From the NCBI GenBank assembly GCA_021018995.1, contig CM037588.1:77907765-77971764 (forward strand): a stretch of DNA of 64,000 nt. Reading direction: 5' to 3'. Numbering within the stretch: position 1 is the first letter of the stretch; each line of letters starts with the position of its first letter. Made by a program: the position numbers and the translations under genes. Positions 9,926-21,545 of the stretch are shown piece by piece. Under the pieces are notes generated by a model. That model saw only the letters and a list, made by a program, of their open reading frames with translations. It was not told where the DNA came from and made no database searches. The stretch is from Chloranthus sessilifolius. Its lineage: Eukaryota; Streptophyta; Magnoliopsida; Chloranthales; Chloranthaceae.

Positions 9926-10449
9926 ATGGCTTATGCGATTTTCACATTATGCGATCACATACTGACAGTCATATTTATGACCGTTGGAGCACTTTAATAA
10001 TTTTTATTTTTATTTTTGAGGCCCCATTGCCTCTATAAAAGGATGGGTTGGGTCATCTACTCCTCACACAATTATTTTGGCTTAAACTTCCTCTCTAATT
10101 TCCATTTTTTACTCCTAATCTCCTCCCATCTTTCCTATCTAATTTTTTTTTTTTATGTTTTATAATTTATTTTTTTACTGAATTAAATTGTTATAAACTT
10201 AATAATATTAGTGTTCGTGTGTTACAAAGCCTCAAAGGGAAATATCAAGGATCAAGATTCAAGAGTGAAGAAAGCTTGTCGTTTTAATCTTCTATCAATC
10301 AAGTACCCGGATCAAGCAAGCAAGACTTTTGGGAGGTTTGAGTTTTATTATTTTTGTTTCAAAAATTTTAATCTCTAATTTTCTTTTCCTAGTTCCTACT
10401 TTCTATCATCATTCTCCAATTAATTATTTCTACATCTTTAACCTCGGAT

Positions 10450-12966
10450 CCCCTAAGACCTAACTCAAATAATCCGGATTGGAAATATGGACAGTATAAG
10501 AGTCCTACCCAAAAAGCAATCATAGTTTGTACCTTGTGTAATTATGAGAGCACGAGTGGCATAAGCCGTCATAAACATCTTGCTCATGGAGCTGGAGCAA
10601 ATGCTAGGGCTTGTAGAAACACTACTCCGAAAATTCGAAAGGAAATAATGGAATATATGGACAAGCGTTCTAAGAAAAAACATGATTAAGATGTTGTTTT
10701 AGAAGACTATATGAAAGGTGATCATGATGATTATGAAGATGATAGATCTACACCATCAACCGCCCAAAGTATACGACCTCCACAAATACCATCGAAAAAT
10801 GCACATGATCACGGTATACTAGAAGGGTGGTGTCGACCACATCCGAAGGATGTGGTTAATCAAAGGGAAGGTAAAGGACCCGCTCAAACAACACTAGAGA
10901 ACCGATTTAAGGGTAAGGATAGACCCACCACAATTTAATATGTGGCTAAGTGATTCTACCAAGCTGGCATTGCTTTCAATACCGATAAGTTAAAAAGCTT
11001 CAAAGTAATGATTGACGCTCTTGGGTAATTTGGGCCCGGACTTAAACGCCCTTCCTACTATGAAATCTGGGAAACATGCCTTAAAAAAGAGGTGAGAGTG
11101 GCCAACAATATATTAGCTGAATACAAGGATGCATGAAAAATATACGGTTACACATTAATGACCGATGGATGGACAGATAGAACCGGTCGGACATTGATCA
11201 ACTTCTTGGCAAATTGTCCTATCGGAACTATGTTCTTAAAATCGGTAGATGCATTGACCCATTCTCACACAGCCGAATATGTATTTACATTTTTGGATAA
11301 GATCATCGAGGAAATAGGATCTGAATATGTTGTCCAAGTTATAACAGAAATGCAGCATCCTACGTAGCCGTCGGTCGCCTCCTTATGGAGAAGCGACCGT
11401 AACTATATTGAACGTCATGTATGGCCCATTGTTTAGACCTAATTCTAGAAGATATAGGCAAACTACATATTAAAATAATTGTTAAAGATAGGAGGATAGT
11501 TATTTTTATGTACAAACATGCGCTTCTACTTCAAAAAATACTCAAAGCAATAGGAGATAATTTATTACGTCCCGCCGTGACTCGATTTACAACTGCATTT
11601 TTAACTTTACAAAGCTTGTATAAGAAAAAAAAAATGAGCTTAAAAGTTTTGTAATATCGGTCAATTGGAACAATGGACCTTGGTCGAAGAAAGCCGATGG
11701 TAAATAAGTTACACAAACATTGCTCCAAAATCAATTTTGGACTAATATTGCACAAACCCTACGTGACTCCCAACCAATCGTAGAGGTGTTACGATTGGTG
11801 GATGGTGATGAGAAACTACCAATGAGATATATATATATATATATATAGTTTTATGGAGGGTGCTCAAGAAAAAGTAAAATCTAATAATCAATTTAAGTCA
11901 AGATTATATCAATCCGTGTTGGATATAATCAACAAAAAGTGGGGAAGTCAAATGGCATCTCCACTATATTCGGCCGCCTTCATTCTTAATCTAACGGTAT
12001 ACTTTGTACACCCAGATCGAGATTATACGAAGGATGCCACTCACATGATTGACTTTCTTGACTGCTTAGAAAGTATGGTCCCTGATAGAAGTGAACAAGA
12101 TAGAATAAGTCATCAGTTGAATGTTACAAGGCAGAAGGATTTTTTGAAAGGGACATAGTTATCCGACATAGAACTACAAAAATTTGAAGTATAAACTTTA
12201 AAAGTCTCTAAAGTTCAAACTAATTAATGTATTTTATTTCTACTCTAGTAGTTCTATCTTATAATAATTTTCTTAATCTACAGCCGACTGGTGGGCAACT
12301 TATGGGGTAGATCCGATAACAGTGGATCCATTTTGAAAAAATTGGCCATTAGGATACTTGGCCATACTTGGGCCGCTTTCTGATGTGAGCGGAATTGAAG
12401 TTTTTTTGAGATGGTAATTGAAGTCTTAAACAATTAAAGTAAATCCATGAATATTTTAATTAAATTGCAAGGTTTTTAATAGTCATACTCCTCGTGTTTA
12501 ACAGATCCACACAAAGAAAAGGAATCGACTTGAGCAAAAGAAGCTCAATGACTTGGTGTTCGTGTAGTACAATAAAAAATTGCGTGAACGATTCCTTGCA
12601 AAGCGAGAGAAATCGGAGTTTTATGATCCCATCTGTGTAGATGATGTGTCTGCTGACCATCCATGGATAGTTGATTCTCCAGATGAGCGTGTCTGTTATG
12701 GGGAAGATTTGGCATGAGCCCAAGTTGAAGCAGCGGCTCTTGGTTTGGCACCCACTGATAGGAGGAGGCGAACTGTTGGTGGAAGTAGTAGCAGCCAAGA
12801 CATGCATATTGATGAAGAAGATGATAGACAACCAGATGATATAGATTCCATACTAGTGAGATCAGACGAAGACGAAACAGAGGAAGAAGAAGAGTATGTA
12901 GAAGGAGATGATTCCGATGACAACGGCAATGCTAGTGATGATGATGGAGGAGATGCACTACAATGA
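10450..12966 (+). pseudogene. hAT transposase (BED zinc finger, DUF659, acidic tail), decayed
   Basis: The frame from about 10480 reads YKSPTQKAIIVCTLCNYEST then GISRHKHLAHG, a BED-type finger (C-x2-C ... H-x3-H). A stop at 10687 is followed by an acidic linker and KGPAQTTLENRF. The DUF659 core (MTDGWTDRTGRTLINFLANC, about 11158-11220, then GTMFLKSVDA) is followed by a broken HC.AHCLDL-like segment near 11421. The C-terminal dimerisation motif appears as KLAIRILGHTW..F.CERN at about 12345-12405 after a one-base frame change. An acidic tail is open at 12745-12966. At least five stops and several shifts make it inactive. It is related to, but clearly distinct from, the transposase of hAT 2. Confidence 0.82.
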
Positions 12967-13216
12967 GTTAGAAATGAATGTATAAAGTACATTACTAGTA
13001 CTCAGTATCAAAATTAAAGTTATAATTTTGAATATTCGTATGTAAAACTTCTTATTTAAATGCAAGAATGTCTATTTTTCCCTCCTAGAGACTTGAATAC
13101 TTATTGTTAATTATTTTTTATTTTTTTTTTGAAAAAAAAAAAAGATATGCAATCGCTTAAGCGATTAAACGATTCGCTTAAGCGAAATTAAGCCATTTGA
13201 CAACATTGGTGGTATC

Positions 13217-13921
13217 GATATCGGTTCTCGACGAAACCTACCATGATCAACTCACATATCACTATTCTTCAAAATATCTTCGGAGCACATGAAAACAAGT
13301 ATAAAGCATTGAGAATATTCAGGGATAGGGAAAGTTGGAGGGAAGAATTTAAGGCTAACCAAGTTAGCTAGATGTCTTACATACACATTCTAAATTGGCC
13401 ACTTTTTGGGTCCAATGTCAAACCATTGTGCATTTCACACCTCATAACTTCCATAAAGGGAAAAAAATTGCATCTTTTAACGTGAAAACTTCAGTGACCT
13501 GAATCATTTTAAAGATTTTTAAGCATGCTAAGTGCCAGAAATTGTAAACCATGGCATACTCATGCCATAAAGAATCATTTCCAGAATATTGCAAGAGCCA
13601 TTCCAATGCGAGAATTAGTGAGTCGTGCTATGAATTATTGTACTCCTCCACTCTAAACTCCCATCACTTGGCCACACACCCAACTGAACACACTCAATCA
13701 ATGATTTGGGCCATCATTTCAATAAGCTATTCTTCGAGAACCACTTGCATTTGATGATCTTAACTCTCTTATCAATAATCCTTTTACAGACTAAGAACAT
13801 TTTTAACTAGCATGATATTTGGGCCCATCTAGTGTTTCAGCCACCAAATGGACCATTCAGGTCGATGAGAGATCAAACTGGTGTGGCTAATCCATGAAGA
13901 GATAAAATAATGTGATTTGTT
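13217..13921. other. Unassigned AT-rich flank, no gene seen
   Basis: This is sequence between the hAT 1 target duplication and the copia 5' LTR. A short open stretch at 13551-13754 has no recognisable domain. Nothing else is supported. Confidence 0.5.
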
Positions 13922-14254
13922 TGTTGGGTATTTGTGACCCACACAATAACTTTACCCTTTTCTTGTTATAATTAAAATATGATTGACTAAAGGCTTTGAG
14001 TTTTACTTGTAACGTGATTCCACTCCACGCAACTTAAGGAGTTGGTTTCAACTATGATTAGTTTGTTGTAAGCCAATCTCTATCTTCTAGTGATACACCT
14101 CTCCTTTGAATCCTTGATGGGTTAGGATTCAAGGGCATGCTATATAAGAGGACAACGTCCCCTCTTCATCACTACTAAATGCAATCGTGCTCATCACTTA
14201 GAGGGAGATAGAAGCGAGGTAGAATTGTCCTCAAGGTATTCCACGGAGGCGGCT

Positions 14255-15266
14255 TGTGACGGGGCCAATACTCGAGCTTGCAGCATGGTGCGTGGGGCAT
14301 GACATGTGGTGTCAGGAGGGCATGCGACATGGGGGCCAAGAGGGCCTTGCGACGTGGTCGCGCAGTGGGGTCGCGACACGGATGCATAGGGGGGAAGATG
14401 GGGGGGCGACATGGTCGCGACACGGACGCGACATAGACAAGGTGGGCTAGCGGCGCAGGAGGCGTTGTGGTATGTCAAACCAAGGGGTTTGAGGTCCTCC
14501 CGCCATTCTGGCTGAATGACTGTTTTACCCTTCTATGTGAGAGAGTTAGTGGAGACTGGCTCCCACCCACACGGGGCCTTGTGTTGCCAGAGGGGGCGCA
14601 AGTGTCTCTTAGGCCTGAAAGGGTGGGCCTAGGACGTTGACGCAGCGATGCCGTGTGGCACTCAAGGGAGGTTGATGTATAGCTCCGGACTACGTGTCGC
14701 GGTGCATACGGCTGGGCAACCTCGTGTGAACACTATCGCTGCGTGGGACTCAGTTGAGCACGACAGCACGTGAGCCAAGGATAAATGGTGCTAGTAACTC
14801 GGAACGCACATGAAGGCAGGCTGCGTGGGGCTCGATTGAGCACGCGAGGGCGAGGCACAAGGCTGTGGGCTTGGTTCGGTATGTGAGGGAGACATGGTGG
14901 CATGGGAAGCTGCATGCCAAGACTGTTGAGAGCGAGGTACTAGTGCAGTGCACAGGGTGAAACTTGAGCAGGCCAAGTTTAGCACAGTGGTGCAGATGGC
15001 GTGTCGTAAGGGACACTGTACAGTTGGGTGGTAGGTCGTGAAACAGAGGTAACCATATTGGGGGAGTTCCCGTCCTCTAGGAGGGTGGTATCAGAGCTGA
15101 TGTGTAGATGGGTTGGCTTCGTTGCACATGGTAGTGAAGCATTGCGCGGGTTGAAAGCGCGTCGAAGGACGCCCCGCGACAGTTGGTATCAGAAGTAGGC
15201 TGACCTAGCGAAGCGTGCGTTAGGTGTCACACGGGACTGAGGTTGCGGAAGTGCAACCCCATGACA
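14255..15266 (+). repeat. 5' LTR of LARD/TRIM-like element
   Basis: This is a GC-rich 1,012-bp LTR. Towards its 3' end it contains two extra PBS-like cores (GTGGTATCAGAGCTGATG near 15087 and TTGGTATCAGAAGTAGG near 15184), before the true LTR end and PBS. Overlapping open frames on both strands have no domains and are not genes. Confidence 0.88.
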
Positions 15267-15269
15267 TTT

Positions 15270-15282
15270 TGGTATCAGAGCC
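15270..15282 (+). other. Primer binding site of the LARD, initiator-Met tRNA
   Basis: TGGTATCAGAGCC is an exact match to the standard plant initiator-Met PBS, three bases after the LTR end. Confidence 0.92.
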
Positions 15283-15620
15283 AAGTTCGATCCAGAAGCG
15301 ATGATGCTATTGAGCAACTTAGTGCGGAGGCACGCGATGTGGTGTCAAAGAGGGCACGCGACATCCATGAATAATTGGTGCAGAGGCACGCGATGTGGTA
15401 TCAAGAGGACACACGACATTCGTGAGCTAGTTAACAGGTGAGGGCCTTGTGACAGCAGAACCAAGTTGACCCGACCGAGGTGACGGTGGGGAGCTAGTGG
15501 GAAGGTGCGAACCTAAAGAACTAGACATGTGATGCTAACAGGCTGGGAGAAGTTGGCGGGGTTGGTTCACTGCGATAATGCGTCAACGAGGACATTGACA
15601 TTTTATGGAGTGGTGGAGGA
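15283..15620 (+). other. Short non-coding internal region of the LARD
   Basis: It contains two imperfect copies of a GGCACGCGATGTGGT..CAAGAGG block (about 15330-15420) and ends in the polypurine tract GGAGTGGTGGAGGA. No coding capacity is seen. Confidence 0.8.
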
Positions 15621-16622
15621 TGTGACGGGGCCAATACTGGAGCTTGTAGCATGGTGCGTGGGGCACGACATGTGGTGCTAGGAGGGCACGCGACATGGGG
15701 GCCAAGAGAGCCTTGCGACGTGGTCGAGCTGCGGGGTCGCGACACGTATGCATAGGGGGGAAGACGAGGGGGCGACACGGACGCGACATAGTCAAGGTGG
15801 GCTAGCGACGCAGGAGGCATTGCGGTATATCAAACCAAGGGGTTTGAGGTCCTCCCGCCATTCTGGCTGAATGACTGTTTTACCTTTCTATGTGGGAGAG
15901 TTGGTGGAGATTGGCTCCCACCCACACGGGGCCTTGCGTTGCCAAAGGGGGCGCAAGTGTCTCCTAGGCTTGAAAGGGTGGGCCTATGACGTCGACGCAG
16001 CGATGCCGTGTGGCACCCAAGGGGAGGTTGATGTATGGCTCCAGACTACGTGTCACGGTGTATACGGCTGGGCAACCTCGTGTGAACACTATCGCTGCGT
16101 GGGACTCAGTTGAGCACAACAACACGTGAGCCAAGGATAAATGGTGCTAGTAACTCGGAACGCACATGAAGGCAGGCTGCGTGGGACTCGGTTCAGCATG
16201 CGAGTGCAAGGCACAAGGTTGTGGGCTTGGTTCGGTATGTGAGCGAGACATGGTGGCATTGGAAGCTGCATTCCAAGACTGTTGCGAGCGAGGTACTAGT
16301 GCAGTGCACAGGGTGAAGCTTGAGCAGGCTAAGTTTAGCACAGTGGTGCAGATGGCGTGTCGTAAGGGGCACGGTACAGTTGGGTGGTAGGCCGTGAAAC
16401 AGAGGTAACCATATTGGGGGAGTTCCCGTCCTCTAAGCGGGTGGTATCAGAGCTGATGTGTAGATGGGTTGGCTTCATTGCACGTGGTAGCGAAGCACCG
16501 CGCGGGTTGAAAGCGCGTCGAAGGACGCCCCGTGATAGTTGGTATCAGAAGTAGGCTGACCTAGCAGAGCGTGCGTTAGGTGCCGCACGGGACTAAGGTT
16601 ACGGAAGTGCGACCCCGTGACA
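15621..16622 (+). repeat. 3' LTR of LARD/TRIM-like element
   Basis: This 1,002-bp LTR is nearly collinear with 14255-15266, differing by scattered transitions and small indels. It keeps both internal PBS-like cores. Its last bases GTGACA abut the duplicated GGCT. Confidence 0.88.
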
Positions 16623-16707
16623 GGCTTCTCTAATTTTATCGGGCAAATATTTATGCCTAAACTTGGTTGAAGATTAATTTTGCCTAAGATATTATTTTGT
16701 CTAACAA

Positions 16708-16721
16708 TTAGTATCAGAGCC
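16708..16721 (+). other. Primer binding site of gag-only copia
   Basis: TTAGTATCAGAGCC lies one base after the LTR end. It equals the initiator-Met PBS with one G-to-A change. Confidence 0.8.
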
Positions 16722-18344
16722 CGATTAGGGCATATTTAATTTTCAATCAAAAAAAAAAAAAAAATTTTTTTTTTGGGCCTTTGATATCGTTGTGGCCGAT
16801 CGGACTGCCGGACCCGTCGGGTCCAGTGACCAAAATGGGGCGGTCGGTTGCTCATTACGGTGCAAATTCAAAAAATAAAAAATAAAAATTTGGGCATTGT
16901 TGGCCGTGACGTCTCAGCATATTACCACAGACACCTTACGGCGACGGCGCCGAGGTCGGCCGATGACACCGGACCGGGTCCGGTGACTGAATGGGGCGGG
17001 TCGGATCGTCCTTACAATGAGAGATTGCATATCCTTTATGCAAGCCGTGACCGTCTAATACCGGCACCAACGTCAACATCGGCCGCCGACGGACGCCTTT
17101 GGACCATCGGCCAAGGTGACCGGTGAAGGGGCACAATAAAGCCCTATATGGCGGCTACTGTTGCTTCTGCAACTGGTGCGAAAACCCCAAAAAAAAAATC
17201 TTAAGGAAGATGAGCAATGAAGGGGTTAGGGTTGGCTTCTCGGACCGGGTCGGGTCCGTACCCAGCCCAATGACCCGATCCAATGACCCAACCCAATGAC
17301 TCGGCCCATGACCCTTATACTGACCCACGACCCAAACCACTTCTATTCAGTTTTGTTTGCATCCTCTATACTGCACTGTTTCCGCCGGCTGCAAATAAAG
17401 ATTTATTACTCAGAACTTGTTTCTGCCACCAGATTGAACCCTTTTCGACTCAAACTTTAAAATGCAATATCTTGGGATATACAACTCTGTTTCGCGTATA
17501 TGACCTATCAATTTTGGTCTACTCGACGAGATCTACACTTTGGACTAGTTTATGGGACTGTTTAACACTGTTTTAGATATAAAAATTTCAGTCAAAGGTT
17601 GATAAATTTATTTTTGTTCTAAATACATAGTTGAACCTTTTTGAATATTCGGTATGAATACTCTTACACTATCATGTCATTGTTTGTAATTATTGCATGT
17701 GCATCTTCACTTTATGACTCTGTTTTTCCTAAACTTGCTATATGAATATATTTAGGGTATGAAACATTAAACTAATGACACGATAGAATGCCTAAGAACT
17801 TTAGTTCTATCTATAAAGGAGTTTAGATAGAACGGTAAAGCAATCGTTTCAGGATGCGTAGCCAAAAGTAGGTTTGCTGTCTGCCCAAAGGTGGCCGATC
17901 TATGGAGGACACGTTATCCTTAAATTTTGAAATCCATTTCATTAAGATTGCATGTGCATTCGTCTATGTGAACTACTATTTCTAGCCAAAGCTGACTTAG
18001 AAAATTTATGTAGATAAAATGAGTAGAATAGTCATGTGTGTCTAGGTGAGAGAAGAGCGACACTTCTGGCCTAAGCTGATGGATAGCTTCGATCAAACCA
18101 AATTACATCTTACTAGGTCTATGTGTGTTTCCTAAACACAACTTAGGGAGACTTACGATAAGTCAAAGCTTCTGCCCAAAGGTGATGCTGAGACAATAAG
18201 TGAAGTCTGTCCCTCAGAGTGAATGTTCCTTTGCACATGCTTGTTACACTCTGATTAATTCAACCTTGACGTTGGGTATGAATTTTTATTTTATAAAGTT
18301 CTAATTGAACAATGTGCTGATAGTTATTCCTTTTCATATCAGCT
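16722..18344 (+). other. Long leader of gag-only copia
   Basis: This untranslated region runs between PBS and gag. It has an A16/T10 run near 16749-16775. A GC-rich part (16795-17330) contains repeated GACC(C)GGGTC(C)GGTGAC and CCAATGACCC modules. No open frame shows a known domain. It probably contains the RNA packaging signal; this is inference. Confidence 0.6.
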
Positions 18345-19151
18345 ATGGACGGATCAATTATACATCAACAGATGACCAGTATTGAAAAACTTAATGGCAC
18401 CAATTATAATACATGGCGAATGGGTCTTGATTTGATCCTTGGATATATGGACTATGACTTTGTTCACTCGGAGGACAAGCCAACTTTATCCTCCAACGCC
18501 ACTGATATTTAAAAGGCCCAATATGCTCGTTGGGATAAGACAAATTGTATGACGATGATGATCATACGCGCTTCAATTATTGAACCCATTAGAGGTGGTA
18601 TTAAAACTATCGAAACAGCCAAAGAATTGTTAAAAATCATCCAAGACCAGTTCGTTGGAACTGTAAAGTCCTTATAGTACGACTATTTAGTGCAATTGGT
18701 CAATATGCGATATGATGGAAATGGGAGTGGACGAGAATTTATTCTTATAATTTCCATGTTGGATATGAAACTTAAAGAACAAGGAATTACAATCGAAAAA
18801 GATGCCGTAGTGCATCTCGCTGTTGCTTTTCTTCCTAAATAATTTGATACCTTTAAAGTGAATTACAACGCTCAAAAGGATAAATGGGATTTAAATCAAT
18901 TGATCTCGATGTGTGTGATTGAAGAAGAGAGGCTTCGAGGAAACCAAATAGAGTCTGTTAATTTTAGCTACAATCTGGCTTATAAACCAGCTCATAAGAA
19001 GAATTTTAAGAAAAAGGGTCAGAAGCATAACTACCACAATGGTAAGAGAACAAATGAAGACTCCAATCTGAATGTTGTAAAGACTGACAATGATGATGGT
19101 TGTCACTTCTGTAAAAAGAAAGGTCATATCAAGAAAAATTGTTACTTATAA
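18345..19151 (+). pseudogene. copia gag (UBN2-type) with zinc knuckle, three in-frame stops
   Basis: The ATG at 18345 opens a 268-codon frame of the plant copia gag type. It shows KLNGTNYNTWRMGLDLIL near residue 10-30, an (I)E.AKELLKIIQDQFVG segment near residue 87, a LLMSLP-like (AVAFLPK) region near 163, and a C-terminal CCHC knuckle CHFCKKKGHIKKNC at about residues 252-265. The frame is interrupted only by TAA at 18510, TAG at 18675 and TAA at 18840; there are no indels. The protein would form the virus-like particle of the element. The knuckle is followed at once by a stop and not by protease/integrase, so gag-only coding looks like the element's design and not simple decay. Confidence 0.85.
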
Positions 19152-20236
19152 AAAAATATTATGAAGAAACAGCAAGGAGGGGCTAATCAGCAGAAGCAGC
19201 AAGGAGGGGCTAAATAGCAGGAGGAGCCCCAGGTTGAATGAAAAACTATTCTTTGACATTGAGGAGGAATTTTGAACAAATTTTATTTATTGACGATAAA
19301 TTTTATTGACGATAAATTTTATTGCTAATGTTAGACTTATTAGAATTATTTATAGTTTTACTCCTCTCGGTGATAGTTTGATTATTTCTTTGAATTCTAC
19401 TAGTGTTAAATATGATTCTCTAGTAAATAATTACAATCGTTGCAATTAGTTATCTCAATTTTCTTGAAGATAAGACATTTAGTGGGAGTTAAGAATAACG
19501 GACAATATCAAATTCACTAATGATCAGTATATTCATTTAAATTGAGGTGACTAGATTGAGAATATTAGAGTCTTTTGAGGACTTTATTTGAGTGGGAGCT
19601 TATGTTTCCACAATACTTTATCTTATTTTATGATATATTTATTGCATATATTATGCTTCATTTTATTGATGCTTTCATTTTGGTACCATCATTATTATTA
19701 TGATTTGTGCATATGCAATGCTATTTTTTGGGAGCATAAGTGCTCAAATAAGGTTGTTTGAGCTATCGTGTTTAGGCACCACGGTTTGTATAGCTTTTGT
19801 CCTGATAGGTGGGTGATGATTTTTACATGGTGTATGCCGTAATATATCAGGACAACATACCTTAGGGTATGAAGCAGGACGAATGAGGGGATATACACAA
19901 GAAGTTACATTAAAGTGTATATTTCCTGGTATCACTTAAACCACAATGAGCTCTCCAGTTTATTGATGATATTAGTGTCTTGACCATGAAACTATCAATG
20001 AGATTTGAAGAAATGATACATTATTGGCATTCACGATCCGACATTAAGATTGTTATTGAATTTGGGAGAATGTGTGTTACATCGAAATCTTGAAAGTCAA
20101 TATTTTTATAAAACTTTAAATGATGGCCATCCGTTTTTTGAATTAAGTCAATCATGACGTTTCTTTTGTTTTCTTTTGTTTGATCAAAATCTATCTATAT
20201 TATTATTAAAATTATTGTGTGGTTCAAGTGGGAGAT
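19152..20236 (+). other. 3' non-coding region of gag-only copia
   Basis: It starts with a duplicated GGAGGGGCTAA(T/A) AGCAG unit (19187-19222) and continues without a gene to the purine tract AAGTGGGAGAT. Unusual for a region where pol should be, no integrase, RT or RNase H residue pattern can be recovered in any frame. Confidence 0.7.
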
Positions 20237-20641
20237 TGTTGGGTATTTGTGATTTACACAATAATTTTACCCATTTCCTGTTTTAATTAAAATATGATTG
20301 ACTAAAGACTTTGAGTTTTTCTTGTAACGTGATTCCACTCCACGCAACTTAAGGAGTTGGTTTCAACTATGATTGGTTTGTGGTAAGCTAATCCCTATCT
20401 TCTAGTGATACACCTCTCCCTTGAATCCTTGATGAGTTAGTAAAATTGTGCCCTCTTCATCATTACTCAATACAATCGTGCCCATCACTTAGAGGGAGAT
20501 AAAAGCGAAGTAAAATTGTCCTCAAGGTATTCTATGGAGGCGACTTCTCTAATTTTATCAGACGAATATTCTCTTAAATAAGATATGCCTAAACTTGGTT
20601 AAAGATTAATTTTGCCTAAGATATTATTTTTTTGTCAAACA
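20237..20641 (+). repeat. 3' LTR of gag-only copia
   Basis: This 405-bp LTR starts TGTTGGGTATTTGTG and ends GTCAAACA. It is the uninterrupted counterpart of the split 5' LTR. It lacks the short TATATAAGAGGACAACGTCCC segment present in the 5' copy. Confidence 0.87.
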
Positions 20642-21545
20642 TTATCATGCTATCATTCCTTTATTAGAATAATGCTAATCTCAAACTTTACACTAGGAGC
20701 TCTGCACAACGTACAAAAGTTTATGTATCTTTAGCAAGCACCACCGTCTATAAATTTGACCAAGGCGCTCCAAAATATCCACCTTGCTAGATGATGTTCC
20801 CTATCACATATCACGGTTCAAAACATATTAAAAACTTCACAACAGCAACAGAAAATCAGATAAGTTTATAATAAACATTACCATCTTGGTATCAGTATGA
20901 GCTTCTAGGACTAATGAAGATTTCATTGAGAAATTCCATCAAACCGTTGGTATGCAAAATCAAAAAGATCAAATAAGCTTCCATCTATCACTACATGACC
21001 CATCTCCAAATCCTCGAATCCCATTGTTCAATCACAAGATTGCTCATCCTCTAATACTAGCTTCTGGATATGGTGTTCTTTTCCCATTTTTTTTGTGCGG
21101 CGGTACCATAATATGGTCTTTCTCCAAATCCTTGAATCCCAATCCCAAAACCCTATCCTGCAATCACAAGATTGCTCATCCTCTTTGATAACTGTTACTA
21201 GAAAGAAAATTCCATCTCTTTTCAATCTATACAAAAATTTCACATTAGATACAACTTATTAAAAAGTCCACAGTTGTTTTTTTCACAAAATTATTTCAAA
21301 TTTTCCCTGTAAATACTTTAAAAAAGCCAACTTCTACCAAGGCCAACTTCAGTGCAGATCAGTTTGTGGGAGAATGATTGTCACCCATTGATATTTGGAT
21401 TTCTCTTTCAAAAATTTATTTGATCTTGGACCAATTTCTCACTTCTAAACTCTTGATCATAGGACTAAACGTTCATAAAACGCTGAAGGGGATTTTCATT
21501 AAATACCATGATAATATATGGAATTCATGGACTAAATAAATATAA
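20642..21545. other. No gene seen; contains a 130-bp spaced duplication
   Basis: This is AT-rich flank. CAATCACAAGATTGCTCATCC occurs at about 21030 and 21160, preceded each time by a TCCAAATCCT(C/T)GAATCCCA block, showing a local segment duplication. No coding signal is present. Confidence 0.55.

Larger units (their letters stand above)
9789..13208 (+). mobile_element. hAT-superfamily DNA transposon 1 (BED/DUF659 type)
   Basis: The 8-bp target duplication GTGGTATC flanks it (9781-9788 and 13209-13216), the length typical of hAT. Terminal inverted repeats are short and imperfect: TATAATTGTCA on the left against CAATGTTGTCA (reverse of 13198-13208), sharing TTGTCA. Both ends carry subterminal AAGCGATT / GCTTAAGCG motifs. 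Inside is a decayed hAT transposase with a BED zinc finger, DUF659-like core and dimerisation motif. The element is 3,420 bp. Confidence 0.88.
14255..16622 (+). mobile_element. LARD/TRIM-like non-coding LTR element
   Basis: Two about 1-kb direct repeats (14255-15266 and 15621-16622) start TGTGACGGGGCC and end with YGTGACA/ATGACA, with a GGCT(T) target duplication on both sides. A perfect initiator-Met PBS follows the first LTR, and a purine tract (GGAGTGGTGGAGGA) precedes the second. Only 354 bp lie between them and they encode nothing. GC content is far above the surrounding DNA. The element is non-autonomous; any partner supplying enzymes is outside the window. Confidence 0.9.
13922..16706 (+). 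repeat. 5' LTR of gag-only copia, interrupted by a LARD element
   Basis: Segments 13922-14254 and 16623-16706 together align over their length with the 3' LTR at 20237-20641. A TATA-like CTATATAAGAGG is at about 14140-14151. The interruption falls in GGAGGC|GGCTT|CTCT, where the 3' LTR reads GGAGGCGACTTCTCT. Confidence 0.85.
13922..20641 (+). mobile_element. Gag-only (non-autonomous) Ty1/copia element
   Basis: The 5' LTR starts TGTTGGGTATTTGTG at 13922 and ends CTAACA at 16706, once the nested LARD (14255-16622) is removed. The 3' LTR (20237-20641, 405 bp) is its homologue, starting TGTTGGGTATTTG and ending CAAACA. The PBS is initiator-Met-like. The internal region (16707-20236) encodes only a gag-type protein; no protease, integrase or RT is recognisable. 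I could not find a matching target duplication: the left flank ends TTGTT and the right begins TTATC. Confidence 0.82.

Noticed and set aside
14175-16390. Many overlapping open frames on both strands
   Set aside because: They fall in GC-rich LTRs of a non-coding LARD, occur in parallel in both LTRs and match no family.
15087-16560. TGGTATCAGA motifs as tRNA genes
   Set aside because: They are primer-binding-site complements of about 10-13 bases, without a cloverleaf around them.
13917-20646. Target duplication for the gag-only copia
   Set aside because: Left flank TTGTT and right flank TTATC do not match; no duplication is claimed.
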